Shown piece after piece: positions 6,715 through 12,043 of a stretch of 28,906 nt of DNA. The first letter of the stretch is position 1; each line of letters opens with the position of its first letter. Source of the DNA: a virus; the IMG/VR virus record IMGVR_UViG_3300036770_000508, positions 1-28,906 of that record, one strand, 5' to 3'. The notes beneath the pieces were generated by a model that worked only from the letters and a program-made list of their open reading frames with translations, was not told where the DNA came from and searched no databases. The position numbers were made by a program, and so were the translations under genes.

Positions 6715-7363
6715 GCATCCACTCCTTGCCGTATTCCACATCCGTCCAATCGGCAAACCACGGGCCACCGCGGGTGAAATGTACGGCTATGGGGTTCGGG
6801 CATTGGTCGCGTGTATACCAGCCTTCAAGGTAATTCCACGCTATCGGCAACTCCCCGATTACGTCATCGGTGAGCCAATTAAAACGGTGTAGGTACATAC
6901 CCGTCTGTGTGTTGACCATCTCGGGCGTCAGAGCCTTGACTTGTTCGTGGCCGCAGTTGATAAACATAAACGATGACCAGTTTTTCCGTGGATATTGATG
7001 CTGCGTTTTGTTGTCCATCTTGACGGTTTCCGTCGGCCTGTAGTTGTGCTTTACAAGAAAGCACGCTTTTGCCCCGTCGGCGTAGTCCAGCAGTCCCGCA
7101 ATATCCCCCCTGAAAAGAAAATCGCAATCCACAAATACCGCCCAGCCGGTGTATCCGTTGAGATACGGCGTCAGGAAGCGGGTAAACGAAAACTCCGTAG
7201 ACGACAGCGGATCAGTCTCTCGCCAATAAAGGCCACGATCCCGAAGTTCTGACTGCTTAATAGGCTGAACGTCTACCGGGATGCTGGCGTGTTTTAGGAT
7301 GCTCTTACGGCACACCTGATACGCGATGTCCTCGCGGCTATCCCAACCGATAAATACCTTCAT
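6695..7363 (-). CDS. Glycosyltransferase, GT-A fold (GT8-like)
   Basis: A 222-residue protein beginning MKVFIGWDSREDIAY, a nucleotide-sugar-binding start often seen in small phage glycosyltransferases. The metal-binding DxD is Asp79-Cys-Asp81 in AVFVDCDFLF. The C-terminal half has aromatic acceptor-site-like segments (NYLEGWYTRD) and HFTRGGPWF. Such enzymes transfer a sugar from a nucleotide donor to DNA, protein or host glycan. In an early operon they often modify phage DNA or the host surface. ATG 7363 is coupled to the previous stop (ATGA) and preceded by GAGG. Donor and acceptor cannot be read from sequence. Confidence 0.78.
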   Translation of the reverse strand: MKVFIGWDSREDIAYQVCRKSILKHASIPVDVQPIKQSELRDRGLYWRETDPLSSTEFSFTRFLTPYLNGYTGWAVFVDCDFLFRGDIAGLLDYADGAKACFLVKHNYRPTETVKMDNKTQHQYPRKNWSSFMFINCGHEQVKALTPEMVNTQTGMYLHRFNWLTDDVIGELPIAWNYLEGWYTRDQCPNPIAVHFTRGGPWFADWTDVEYGKEWMREAHIP

Positions 7364-7830
7364 AGTCGTTCCTCAAAATCTATGTACCGCCAGCCCAGAT
7401 ACTCCGGTGTCACGGCGTAAACGTCATAGTCATAGCCACGCTCCCGATCCACTATTTTTTGCACACGCCAATCGGCAAACGTCGTCTTAACGTCCACCAG
7501 CGCCGCTACGGTCATGCTGGCGTTGACGATGTAATAGTAGTCAGGGCGGGGGTCAGCAGCATCAAACGACTTCTTGGCGCAGATAGCGGCTTTCTCAAAC
7601 GGCCACGCTTCATACCCAAAGTCATGCTTGATGTGCTTTACCTCTATCCGTTTGCCTGATGCGTATATATCGCCCTTGTCGGCGTATTCCGCACGGTCGG
7701 CAAAGTCACGCGTTAAACGACGCTTCGGCAACGTGACCGTATGCCCTAGGTTTAGCAGGTAAGTCGCCACCACAATCTCTGCGGGGCGACTAGCCCGAAA
7801 CCTAGCCTCAAAGTCAGAATGGGGTGTCAA
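7360..7830 (-). CDS. Candidate PD-(D/E)XK-fold nuclease
   Basis: A 156-residue protein. The pattern Glu18 (N-terminal helix), Asp54 (DKGDIYA), then Glu63-Val-Lys65 (RIEVKH) matches the E...D...ExK active site of restriction-like nucleases, with the expected strand-turn-strand geometry. Lys/His residues after the motif and a basic stretch (LPKRRLTRDF) could contact DNA. The start is TTG at 7830, inside the end of the SSB-like gene (17-base overlap), so translation is probably coupled; a later GTG is possible. Lying beside SSB-like and ERF genes, it could process DNA ends for annealing. The fold assignment is inference from the motif. Confidence 0.6.
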   Translation of the reverse strand: MTPHSDFEARFRASRPAEIVVATYLLNLGHTVTLPKRRLTRDFADRAEYADKGDIYASGKRIEVKHIKHDFGYEAWPFEKAAICAKKSFDAADPRPDYYYIVNASMTVAALVDVKTTFADWRVQKIVDRERGYDYDVYAVTPEYLGWRYIDFEERL

Positions 7831-8098
7831 GATCGTCCCAATTTGTTTCAGTTATCTGCGGCTTTTTGGTTGGTTGGTGCTGCGGCTCGCCCGTACGCGC
7901 TAACTTTCCCTCGCCCTTGGGTTCAATTTTAATGCTCATGTATTTGTCGCCTGTCTTTTGGCTAGATTTAATCCAAGCCGACAGGTTGTAATCCACGTTA
8001 TTGATGACTGCCGAGCCACGGTAGTCGGGGCGTTTCTCGTTGCCGTCCTTGTTGTTCTTAAACAAGACGCCTTTCATGTTCGGGTCGTAATCAGGCAC
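7814..8098 (-). CDS. Single-stranded DNA-binding-like protein with SSB-type acidic tip
   Basis: A 94-residue protein with a small beta-rich core (RPDYRGSAVINNVDYNLSAW and KYMSIKIEPK), reminiscent of phage OB-fold and DUF736-like proteins. A Pro/Gln/Thr-rich linker follows, and the chain ends NWDDLDTPF. That end resembles the DDDIPF tip through which bacterial SSB recruits partner proteins. GTG 8098 is preceded by AAGGAG at seven bases and overlaps the ERF stop. Placed right after ERF, it probably binds single-stranded DNA during recombination. Family membership is inference; the acidic tip is seen directly. Confidence 0.65.
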   Translation of the reverse strand: MPDYDPNMKGVLFKNNKDGNEKRPDYRGSAVINNVDYNLSAWIKSSQKTGDKYMSIKIEPKGEGKLARTGEPQHQPTKKPQITETNWDDLDTPF

Positions 8099-8738
8099 GG
8101 TGTTTCTCCTTGGTAATTTGGATGTACTTCTTGATGGCAGACCGTTCCTTTGCCGTCATGGCATTGGCTACGGCGATATACAGGTCGTGGTCAGGGTTGA
8201 CGAGTTCGTGGACGGCCAACACCGCTAGTGCGATGTCGTACTCATCTGCGTCCATGTCAAACGCGGCGCGAAACTGGTTTACGAAAATGTCCCGTTTGGC
8301 GGGGTCTACGTCTTGCCCTAGATCGCCCCTAGGATCAACGGTGAGCGGCTTGCGGCCTTGGGCTGCCTCTGCGTCGTCGTCAATCTGTGCAAGCCCCACA
8401 ATGGCTGCTAATGCGTAACGGCGGGCATACGTCAAACCAGAGCCTTGAGCCTGCGGACTAGCGTCCTTGGTTAGCACCGGCATTTGCCCTGCAATCCATT
8501 CGCCCGAGGCATGGGCCAGCGTCGTAACCAGCATCAAACCTTGCTCGGTCATCTGCGTGGTTTGGATCACCGACAAACCGTTAGCGGCTAACTGCTTGCG
8601 GCAGGCGTCCCAACACGACGCTAGGTCAGCGTACTTGGACTTAAAGAACGGGTTGCTGCTGTCTTTCAGCGCACCCGTAATGTCGGCTTGTGCCTTGGAC
8701 AGCGCGGCGGCCAATGCGCCTAAAGTTTCACTCTGCAT
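8091..8738 (-). CDS. erf: ERF-family single-strand annealing recombinase
   Basis: A 215-residue protein with the ERF signature: NPFFKSKYADLAS near residue 30, a long N-terminal helix with Ala/Gln, and GSGLTYARRYALAAIVGL in the middle. ERF proteins (P22 Erf type) form rings that bind single-stranded DNA and anneal complementary strands, supporting genome circularisation and recombination independent of RecA. The C-terminal part (residues about 145-215) is helical and less conserved, as in the family. ATG 8738 has GGAG seven bases upstream, within the last codons of the previous gene. Confidence 0.9.
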   Translation of the reverse strand: MQSETLGALAAALSKAQADITGALKDSSNPFFKSKYADLASCWDACRKQLAANGLSVIQTTQMTEQGLMLVTTLAHASGEWIAGQMPVLTKDASPQAQGSGLTYARRYALAAIVGLAQIDDDAEAAQGRKPLTVDPRGDLGQDVDPAKRDIFVNQFRAAFDMDADEYDIALAVLAVHELVNPDHDLYIAVANAMTAKERSAIKKYIQITKEKHRA

Positions 8739-8868
8739 CTTCTTGCTCCTTCAGTTCGGCTAACGCCTTATTGCAAGCCTCTATGCGTTCCTGTTCCTCA
8801 CGTTGCTGCATCTCCAAATCCTGTTGATGCCACCATGAGTCGTCGTCGTTCCAAATGTCATCGTGCAT
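8728..8868 (-). CDS. Small acidic coiled-coil protein, 46 residues
   Basis: Begins at ATG 8868 (MHDDIWNDDDSWWHQQ) with AGGAG ten bases upstream. The frame is open further back, but the added part lies inside the 40-residue gene and lacks a site. The protein is very acidic and Glu/Gln-rich, with a single long helix (EMQQREEQERIEACNKALAELKEQ). It overlaps the gene before it by 11 bases and ERF by 11 bases. No family is recognised. An acidic helical peptide could be a DNA mimic or an adaptor, but that is conjecture. Confidence 0.6.
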   Translation of the reverse strand: MHDDIWNDDDSWWHQQDLEMQQREEQERIEACNKALAELKEQEDAE

Positions 8869-8980
8869 GGCTGGCTCGCTCCTCTGCTGGGGTGCAGCCA
8901 CCATCGCCGCACGGGTCAAGGATGGCTGCTGTGGCGTATAGCACTACAAGCAGGATGGCTTGGGGTAACCAGCGGCTCAT
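8858..8980 (-). CDS. Small membrane or exported peptide, 40 residues
   Basis: The ATG at 8980 overlaps the preceding stop as TAATG and is preceded by GGGAGG with an eight-base gap, one of the best ribosome-binding sites in the operon. Residues about 4-20 are hydrophobic (LPQAILLVVLYATAAIL). A Cys-containing polar part follows (DPCGDGGC). It could be a membrane-anchored or exported micropeptide; no clear lipobox is present. It overlaps the 46-residue gene by 11 bases. Function unknown. Confidence 0.6.
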   Translation of the reverse strand: MSRWLPQAILLVVLYATAAILDPCGDGGCTPAEERASHAR

Positions 8981-9258
8981 TAGTAATCCTCCCCATACGG
9001 GCCGTTCATCAAGGCATCTTGCGTGGCGATTTCCTCAAGTTCAAAGATGGCATCTGCGCCAAGATCGCAAATGTCTAACTTGATGTCGTGGTTAAGCGAT
9101 GAAGCGGCTTTATCGCTATCAAGGAAAATACCGATTAGGTCGGCAGCCTCCAAGATGATGCCGCCATCGGTGTCCTGCGTGTACTCCACGCGCACCTCAA
9201 ACTTGTTGCCGAGGGCGTAGAACGTACCGAAACCGTGGAATGTGTCTTTGCGAGGCAT
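8980..9258 (-). CDS. First gene of the leftward operon, unknown function, 92 residues
   Basis: Start set at ATG 9258, where AGGAG lies eight bases upstream. The frame stays open to 9291, but that would place the start at the predicted transcript start without a site. The protein starts MPRKDTFHGFGTFYALGNKF and has a beta-rich N-terminal half, an acidic middle (YTQDTDGGIILEAADLIG) and an acidic helical end. It is the first gene after the leftward promoter, with a leader of about 35 bases, so it should be expressed very early. No known family is recognised. Confidence 0.72.
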   Translation of the reverse strand: MPRKDTFHGFGTFYALGNKFEVRVEYTQDTDGGIILEAADLIGIFLDSDKAASSLNHDIKLDICDLGADAIFELEEIATQDALMNGPYGEDY

Positions 9259-9299
9259 ATCTGTTGCTCCTGTCTGTGGTTTGTTAATCAACGAGGCAT

Positions 9300-9328
9300 A
9301 GGATAGTTACCTTGACAGGCCATGTCAA
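9300..9328 (-). promoter_or_regulatory. Leftward promoter of the recombination operon
   Basis: Reading the minus strand, TTGACA (9328-9323) is followed after exactly 17 bases by TATCCT (9305-9300). This gives a consensus -35 and a four-of-six -10 box. The transcript would start near 9293 and reach the AGGAG/ATG of the first leftward gene after about 35 bases. Its -35 lies inside the spacer of the rightward promoter, so the two overlap and should compete. Confidence 0.75.
9312..9328. promoter_or_regulatory. Operator candidate: perfect inverted repeat over both -35 boxes
   Basis: TTGACA-GGCCA-TGTCAA is a perfect 6-bp inverted repeat with a 5-bp centre. Each arm is the -35 box of one of the two divergent promoters. 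A dimer bound here would block both. The small HTH protein encoded immediately to the right is the obvious candidate ligand; this is inference. No second full copy of the palindrome was found in the window. Confidence 0.6.
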
Positions 9329-9340
9329 CCCCCCTATCCT
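9312..9340 (+). promoter_or_regulatory. Rightward promoter of the repressor-methyltransferase operon
   Basis: TTGACA (9312-9317), a 17-base spacer and TATCCT (9335-9340), the same boxes and spacing as the leftward promoter. Transcription should start near 9347, within about two bases of ATG 9349, so the HTH gene would be read from a leaderless or almost leaderless mRNA. Confidence 0.75.
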
Positions 9341-9348
9341 CCCGTCCC

Positions 9349-9510
9349 ATGAAACCGCAACAACTGATTAAGCAATACGGCTCCCAATATGCTGTTGCCA
9401 AGGCTTTCGGGGTTACCCGAGCAGCGGTGCAGCAATGGGTTAAGACAGGCAAAGTTCCTGATGCAAGACGCTGGCAGTACGAGGCGGGCAAAGTTGCCCG
9501 ACCCCGTTAA
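9349..9510 (+). CDS. Small Cro/YdaS-like helix-turn-helix regulator
   Basis: A 53-residue protein that is almost only a DNA-binding domain. Residues about 12-32 (SQYAVAKAFGVTRAAVQQWV) form a helix-turn-helix of the Cro/YdaS type, followed by a basic end (RRWQYEAGKVARPR). I chose ATG 9349 because the alternative ATG 9322 lies between the -35 and -10 boxes and cannot be in the predicted transcript. No Shine-Dalgarno site precedes 9349, which fits leaderless translation as for lambda cI from PRM. It probably binds the adjacent palindrome and controls both promoters, including its own. The stop overlaps the methyltransferase start (TAATG). Confidence 0.8.
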   Translation: MKPQQLIKQYGSQYAVAKAFGVTRAAVQQWVKTGKVPDARRWQYEAGKVARPR

Positions 9511-10832
9511 TGCGCTACGGAAGCGTTTGCAGCGGCGTGGAGGCGGCTACCGTGGCGTGGCATCCGTTGGGATGGCAAGCCGCTTGGTATAGCGAAATAG
9601 AGCCTTTCCCGTCTGCCGTACTTAAACACCATTACCCCACCGTCCCTAACTATGGGGACATGACCCAATACGAGGCATGGCCTGATGAACCAATCAACCT
9701 TCTTGTGGGAGGAACCCCTTGCCAATCCTTCAGCGTCGCAGGACTGCGAAAAGGACTGGCAGACCCGCGTGGCAACCTCATGCTTACCTACGGCGCAATT
9801 GCTAAACGCTATCGCCCCGAGTGGCTGGTATGGGAGAACGTCCCCGGTGTCTTGTCGTCTAACGGAGGACGGGATTTTGGAACCTTCCTTGGAATGTTGG
9901 CAGAACTCGGGTATGGGTTCGCCTACCGGGTTCTTGACGCTCAATACTTCGGAGTGGCCCAGCGCCGCCGCCGTGTGTTCGTTGTCGGACACCTTGGAAA
10001 CTGGCAACGTGCCGCAGCGGTTTTATTTGAGCGCCACAGCTTGCAAGGGCATCTTGCGCCGAGCAGAGAAACGCGGCAAGACGCTGCCAAGTGCCTTACA
10101 GCAAGCCTTGGAATGCGTCTTGACCCAACATCAGAAACCTTTCCCATAGCTCCTACGTTGCAAGCCCACGACGGAGCAAAGTGGGGAAGCAACCAATGGG
10201 TTGATGAAGGTAAAGCCATTGTGGAGCGCGTTGCAGAAACTTTAATGGCATCAGATCACAAAGGTCCGGGTCATAACCGTGATCACAACTTTGTGGCGCA
10301 GCCTGTCCCATATGACTTCTTCCAAATCACCGCCCCTGTAAACCGTCAATCACGGGAACCGGGCGATCCGTGCCACACCCTTGCGCGAGATAACGCCGCA
10401 CACGCCACCATTGTTCAACCTACTTACGGCATCCCCGGTAATTGGATCGGCAGACAGCCAGAAAATGGCGGCAATGCCGTTGAGCCAATGCACGATGTAT
10501 CGCCGTGCTTAACCAAAACGGATCGGCATGGGGTGGCGCAACCAACAGCATCAGCAGAAACGGCAGGCACATTACGAGCAAACGCTGGCAGCGGATTCCG
10601 TAGCAACGGGACGCCGGTAGAAGGCGTAGCAATCCAAGCAATGCAAGTCCGCCGCCTCACGCCCGTTGAGTGCGAGCGCCTGCAAGGCTTCCCAGACAAT
10701 TACACCAACATCCCTTGGCGTAACAAAGCAGAGGCACCTGACGGCCCACGTTACAAGGCAATGGGTAACAGCATGGCTGTACCTGTCATGCGTTGGATCG
10801 GTGAGCGTATTGCTGCGGTAGAGGCGTTATGA
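9510..10832 (+). CDS. dcm: DNA cytosine-C5 methyltransferase
   Basis: A 440-residue enzyme that transfers a methyl group from SAM to carbon 5 of cytosine. Motifs in order: I, GSVCSGVEAAT (residues 4-14); IV, GGTPCQSFS with catalytic Cys71; VI, WENVPG with Glu109; VIII, QRRRRVFVVG (about 151-160); and the C-terminal RRLTPVECERLQGFPDNYT and KAMGNSMAVPV (motifs IX/X). The region about 200-370 is the target-recognition part. No partner restriction nuclease is adjacent, so it is probably an orphan phage methylase guarding phage DNA against host restriction or affecting expression. It is coupled to the HTH gene by TAATG and probably co-transcribed. Target sequence cannot be read. The symbol is generic. 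Confidence 0.93.
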   Translation: MRYGSVCSGVEAATVAWHPLGWQAAWYSEIEPFPSAVLKHHYPTVPNYGDMTQYEAWPDEPINLLVGGTPCQSFSVAGLRKGLADPRGNLMLTYGAIAKRYRPEWLVWENVPGVLSSNGGRDFGTFLGMLAELGYGFAYRVLDAQYFGVAQRRRRVFVVGHLGNWQRAAAVLFERHSLQGHLAPSRETRQDAAKCLTASLGMRLDPTSETFPIAPTLQAHDGAKWGSNQWVDEGKAIVERVAETLMASDHKGPGHNRDHNFVAQPVPYDFFQITAPVNRQSREPGDPCHTLARDNAAHATIVQPTYGIPGNWIGRQPENGGNAVEPMHDVSPCLTKTDRHGVAQPTASAETAGTLRANAGSGFRSNGTPVEGVAIQAMQVRRLTPVECERLQGFPDNYTNIPWRNKAEAPDGPRYKAMGNSMAVPVMRWIGERIAAVEAL

Positions 10833-11230
10833 ACCGCACCGCTTACCACCGTGCCTACTATTGGTTGCGTATAAGCGAGCGCCGTGCGTCTGCAAGGGCT
10901 TCACGGCGTAGGGCAAGGGAAAGGGCAGCGGTTATCAAGATCGTCTGTCAGGCCGTAGATGAGGCCAGAAACGAAAAACCCCCGGTTGGCGGGGGCTTGA
11001 CGCGGCAGGGGGGCTGCCTTACGCTTGAATTGCGGTTAAAGCGTGATGGAAGTCTGAACGACTGTTCTAGTCGTGTCAACCACCCCACCACGCCCAACTA
11101 CTCGGGTACTCTGGTCGGGGAAACAACGCACAGAGCCACCTTAAACCTAGATCGGGGCAGCCAGCCTCTAGGTGCGCGGCGTATCGTCGGGAAGCGCAAA
11201 TGGCAACCGGAGCAATCTGGTGAAAAGTAG
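10829..11230 (+). CDS. Small basic protein; C-terminal two thirds doubtful
   Basis: Starts with ATGA overlap on the methyltransferase stop. The first 45 or so residues look like a real small phage protein: aromatic start (MNRTAYHRAYYWLRISERR), then Arg/Ala-rich helix, suited to nucleic acid contact. From about residue 50 (KPPVGGGL) the frame runs through a terminator-like hairpin and then through several other inverted repeats. The predicted residues there have little coherent pattern. The full frame gives 133 residues, but the true product may be shorter through a frameshift or an error, or the rest may be accidental. Function unknown. Confidence 0.42.
   Translation: MNRTAYHRAYYWLRISERRASARASRRRARERAAVIKIVCQAVDEARNEKPPVGGGLTRQGGCLTLELRLKRDGSLNDCSSRVNHPTTPNYSGTLVGETTHRATLNLDRGSQPLGARRIVGKRKWQPEQSGEK
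10974..10995 (-). terminator. Rho-independent terminator for leftward transcription
   Basis: On the minus strand: CCCCCG, loop CCAAC, CGGGGG, then TTTTT (10978-10974). This is a 6-bp all-GC stem with a T5 tract. On the plus strand the hairpin lacks a T tract, so it is one-way. The nearest leftward gene upstream is the glycosyltransferase ending at 12021, about 1 kb away, so either that transcript is stopped here or a short local leftward RNA is made. Confidence 0.65.
10974..11044 (-). ncRNA. Candidate short leftward RNA (about 70 nt)
   Basis: TTGACA on the minus strand (11079-11074), 17 bases and CAGACT (11056-11051) form a possible promoter with a perfect -35 and a poor -10. The spacer contains the palindrome ACGACT-N5-AGTCGT (11058-11074). 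A start near 11044 would give an RNA with a hairpin GGCAG/CTGCC (11004-11018) and the terminator ending at 10974. It would be antisense to the doubtful end of the preceding frame. The weak -10 keeps confidence low. Confidence 0.3.
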
Positions 11231-11248
11231 CCGACAGCAGGGTGGCTC
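11133..11248 (+). ncRNA. Candidate structured RNA: nested helices, no convincing coding
   Basis: Drawn by hand, a 10-bp closing helix pairs GAGCCACCTT (11133-11142) with AGGGTGGCTC (11239-11248), including one G-U. Inside it: a hairpin ACCTA-(GATC bulge)-GGGGC / GCCTC-TAGGT (11145-11173); a 5-bp helix GTCGG/CCGAC (11186-11190 with 11231-11235); and within that ACCGG/CTGGT (11206-11210 with 11217-11221). The helices are nested without conflict. It could be a leader element of the gene at 11352 or an independent RNA. No known RNA family was recognised, and chance folding cannot be excluded without a calculation. Confidence 0.4.
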
Positions 11249-11351
11249 CGTCAGTCATCTAATCTCTGCACGATCCACGTTAGGCGTACTCCGTCTCAAC
11301 CGTGCAGAGTTCACCATCAGTCATCAGGTCTAAACCATAGAGAGGTTATAT
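11231..11351 (+). promoter_or_regulatory. Intergenic leader with 9-bp inverted repeat flanked by 9-bp direct repeats
   Basis: Non-coding stretch before the gene at 11352. It holds a perfect inverted repeat CTCTGCACG (11264-11272) / CGTGCAGAG (11301-11309) with a 28-base loop. Outside it are direct repeats TCAGTCATC at 11251-11259 and 11317-11325. It ends with the ribosome-binding site GAGG six bases before ATG 11352. The symmetric layout could be an operator, a leader hairpin or the scar of a tiny mobile element. No clear promoter is seen. Confidence 0.5.
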
Positions 11352-11675
11352 ATGGGTGATGAATTCACTTACTTTCCGAGTAAATCAGTACAAACGGAAA
11401 AGCCTAAACCCAGTCATAACCTAGAACATCAGTTCCACTCCAATCAGGCCATGTGGAATTCCGCAATACGGGAATCCCCGCTAAACCGCTTAAAGTTCTA
11501 CGACGCACAGTTAGCCAGAGGCGTTGACGTTAACCGTGATAGGGTCGCGGAACTAATCCGAGAGGCTGGCGCTGCTGCCGTGCTATCGGATCGGGACACA
11601 ATCGGGCTGGTACGCCAGTTGTGGGGTGAAAAGGCTGTGGAGAAACTGCGTGCAAGAGTTAAAGCGGGGGAATAG
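11352..11675 (+). CDS. Phage protein of unknown function, 107 residues
   Basis: ATG 11352 with GAGG six bases upstream. The N-terminal 35 residues are polar and probably disordered (FPSKSVQTEKPKPSHNLEHQ). The rest is helical (WNSAIRESPLNRLKFYDAQL, then DRVAELIREAGAAAVLSDRD) and ends in a basic helix (KAVEKLRARVKAGE). Its mRNA would carry the structured region described upstream as leader. It precedes a VRR-NUC nuclease, so it may share a replication or recombination role. No family is recognised. Confidence 0.72.
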   Translation: MGDEFTYFPSKSVQTEKPKPSHNLEHQFHSNQAMWNSAIRESPLNRLKFYDAQLARGVDVNRDRVAELIREAGAAAVLSDRDTIGLVRQLWGEKAVEKLRARVKAGE

Positions 11676-11678
11676 AAC

Positions 11679-11726
11679 GTGGTGGATTATTTGGCTAGGG
11701 CGCTGCGTCAACGAGGCACGCAATGA
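11679..11726 (+). CDS. Possible 15-codon coupling peptide
   Basis: A GTG at 11679 four bases after the previous stop opens a 15-codon frame (MVDYLARALRQRGTQ) that ends in TGA overlapping the ATG of the nuclease gene (ATGA). A G-rich run precedes it. It would link translation of the two flanking genes. The nuclease also has its own GAGG site, so this may be chance. Confidence 0.2.
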   Translation: MVDYLARALRQRGTQ

Positions 11727-12043
11727 GATACAAGGCGAGACGGGATGCGAACGATGGCCTTATTGGCCGGGCGCTGTCCCTAGCCGGGTTCACCGTCCAC
11801 GATTACGCCTCAAACGGCGGCGTTCCAGATCGTCTCGTCGTGCGGAATCTGCCCGACGGAACACCGTGGGTGTGCTGGGTAGAAATCAAGGTAGAAAAAG
11901 GAAAACTACGCCCGAGCCAAGAAAGGTTCCAAGCGATATTTGAGCCACGCGGGGAGTTTTACGTTGCGCGTGACCCCGAAGCCACGGTGCGCGAATTGAT
12001 GGAACGGTATCTCGCTGCCATCAAGCCGGAGCAGTTACGGTAG
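11723..12043 (+). CDS. VRR-NUC domain nuclease
   Basis: A 106-residue protein that is essentially one VRR-NUC domain of the PD-(D/E)XK superfamily. The active-site pattern is Asp36 in NGGVPDRLVV and Glu54-Ile-Lys56 in WVEIKVEKGKLRPSQERF, the latter being a family hallmark. Stand-alone phage VRR-NUC proteins are thought to resolve branched DNA such as Holliday junctions, which fits concatemer processing before packaging. GAGG lies six bases before ATG 11723. The last 23 bases overlap the end of a convergent glycosyltransferase gene on the other strand. Confidence 0.88.
   Translation: MRYKARRDANDGLIGRALSLAGFTVHDYASNGGVPDRLVVRNLPDGTPWVCWVEIKVEKGKLRPSQERFQAIFEPRGEFYVARDPEATVRELMERYLAAIKPEQLR

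Noticed and set aside
6715-6768. Longer N-terminus for the NinB-like protein
   Set aside because: The added part lies within the glycosyltransferase gene, has no site and is absent from the family pattern. GTG 6714 has AAGGAG at ideal spacing.
9322-9348. Upstream ATG at 9322 as start of the HTH protein
   Set aside because: It lies inside the operator, between the -35 and -10 boxes, so it would not be in the predicted transcript, and it adds residues that are not HTH-like.
9507-10219. Frames within and opposite the methyltransferase gene
   Set aside because: All methyltransferase motifs lie in the 9510-10832 frame in correct order; the others lack motifs and sites.
10974-11000. Hairpin at 10979-10995 as a rightward terminator of the methyltransferase operon
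   Set aside because: On the plus strand the hairpin is followed by CTTGACG and not by a T tract; only the minus strand has T5.
10997-11025. Rightward promoter TTGACG-N17-TACGCT
   Set aside because: The -10 box matches only three of six bases, and the spacer is a G-run hairpin. Possible, but too weak to list as a feature.
11076-11258. Minus-strand frame of 60 codons in the structured region
   Set aside because: No ribosome-binding site and overlap with the candidate RNA helices; its residues look accidental.
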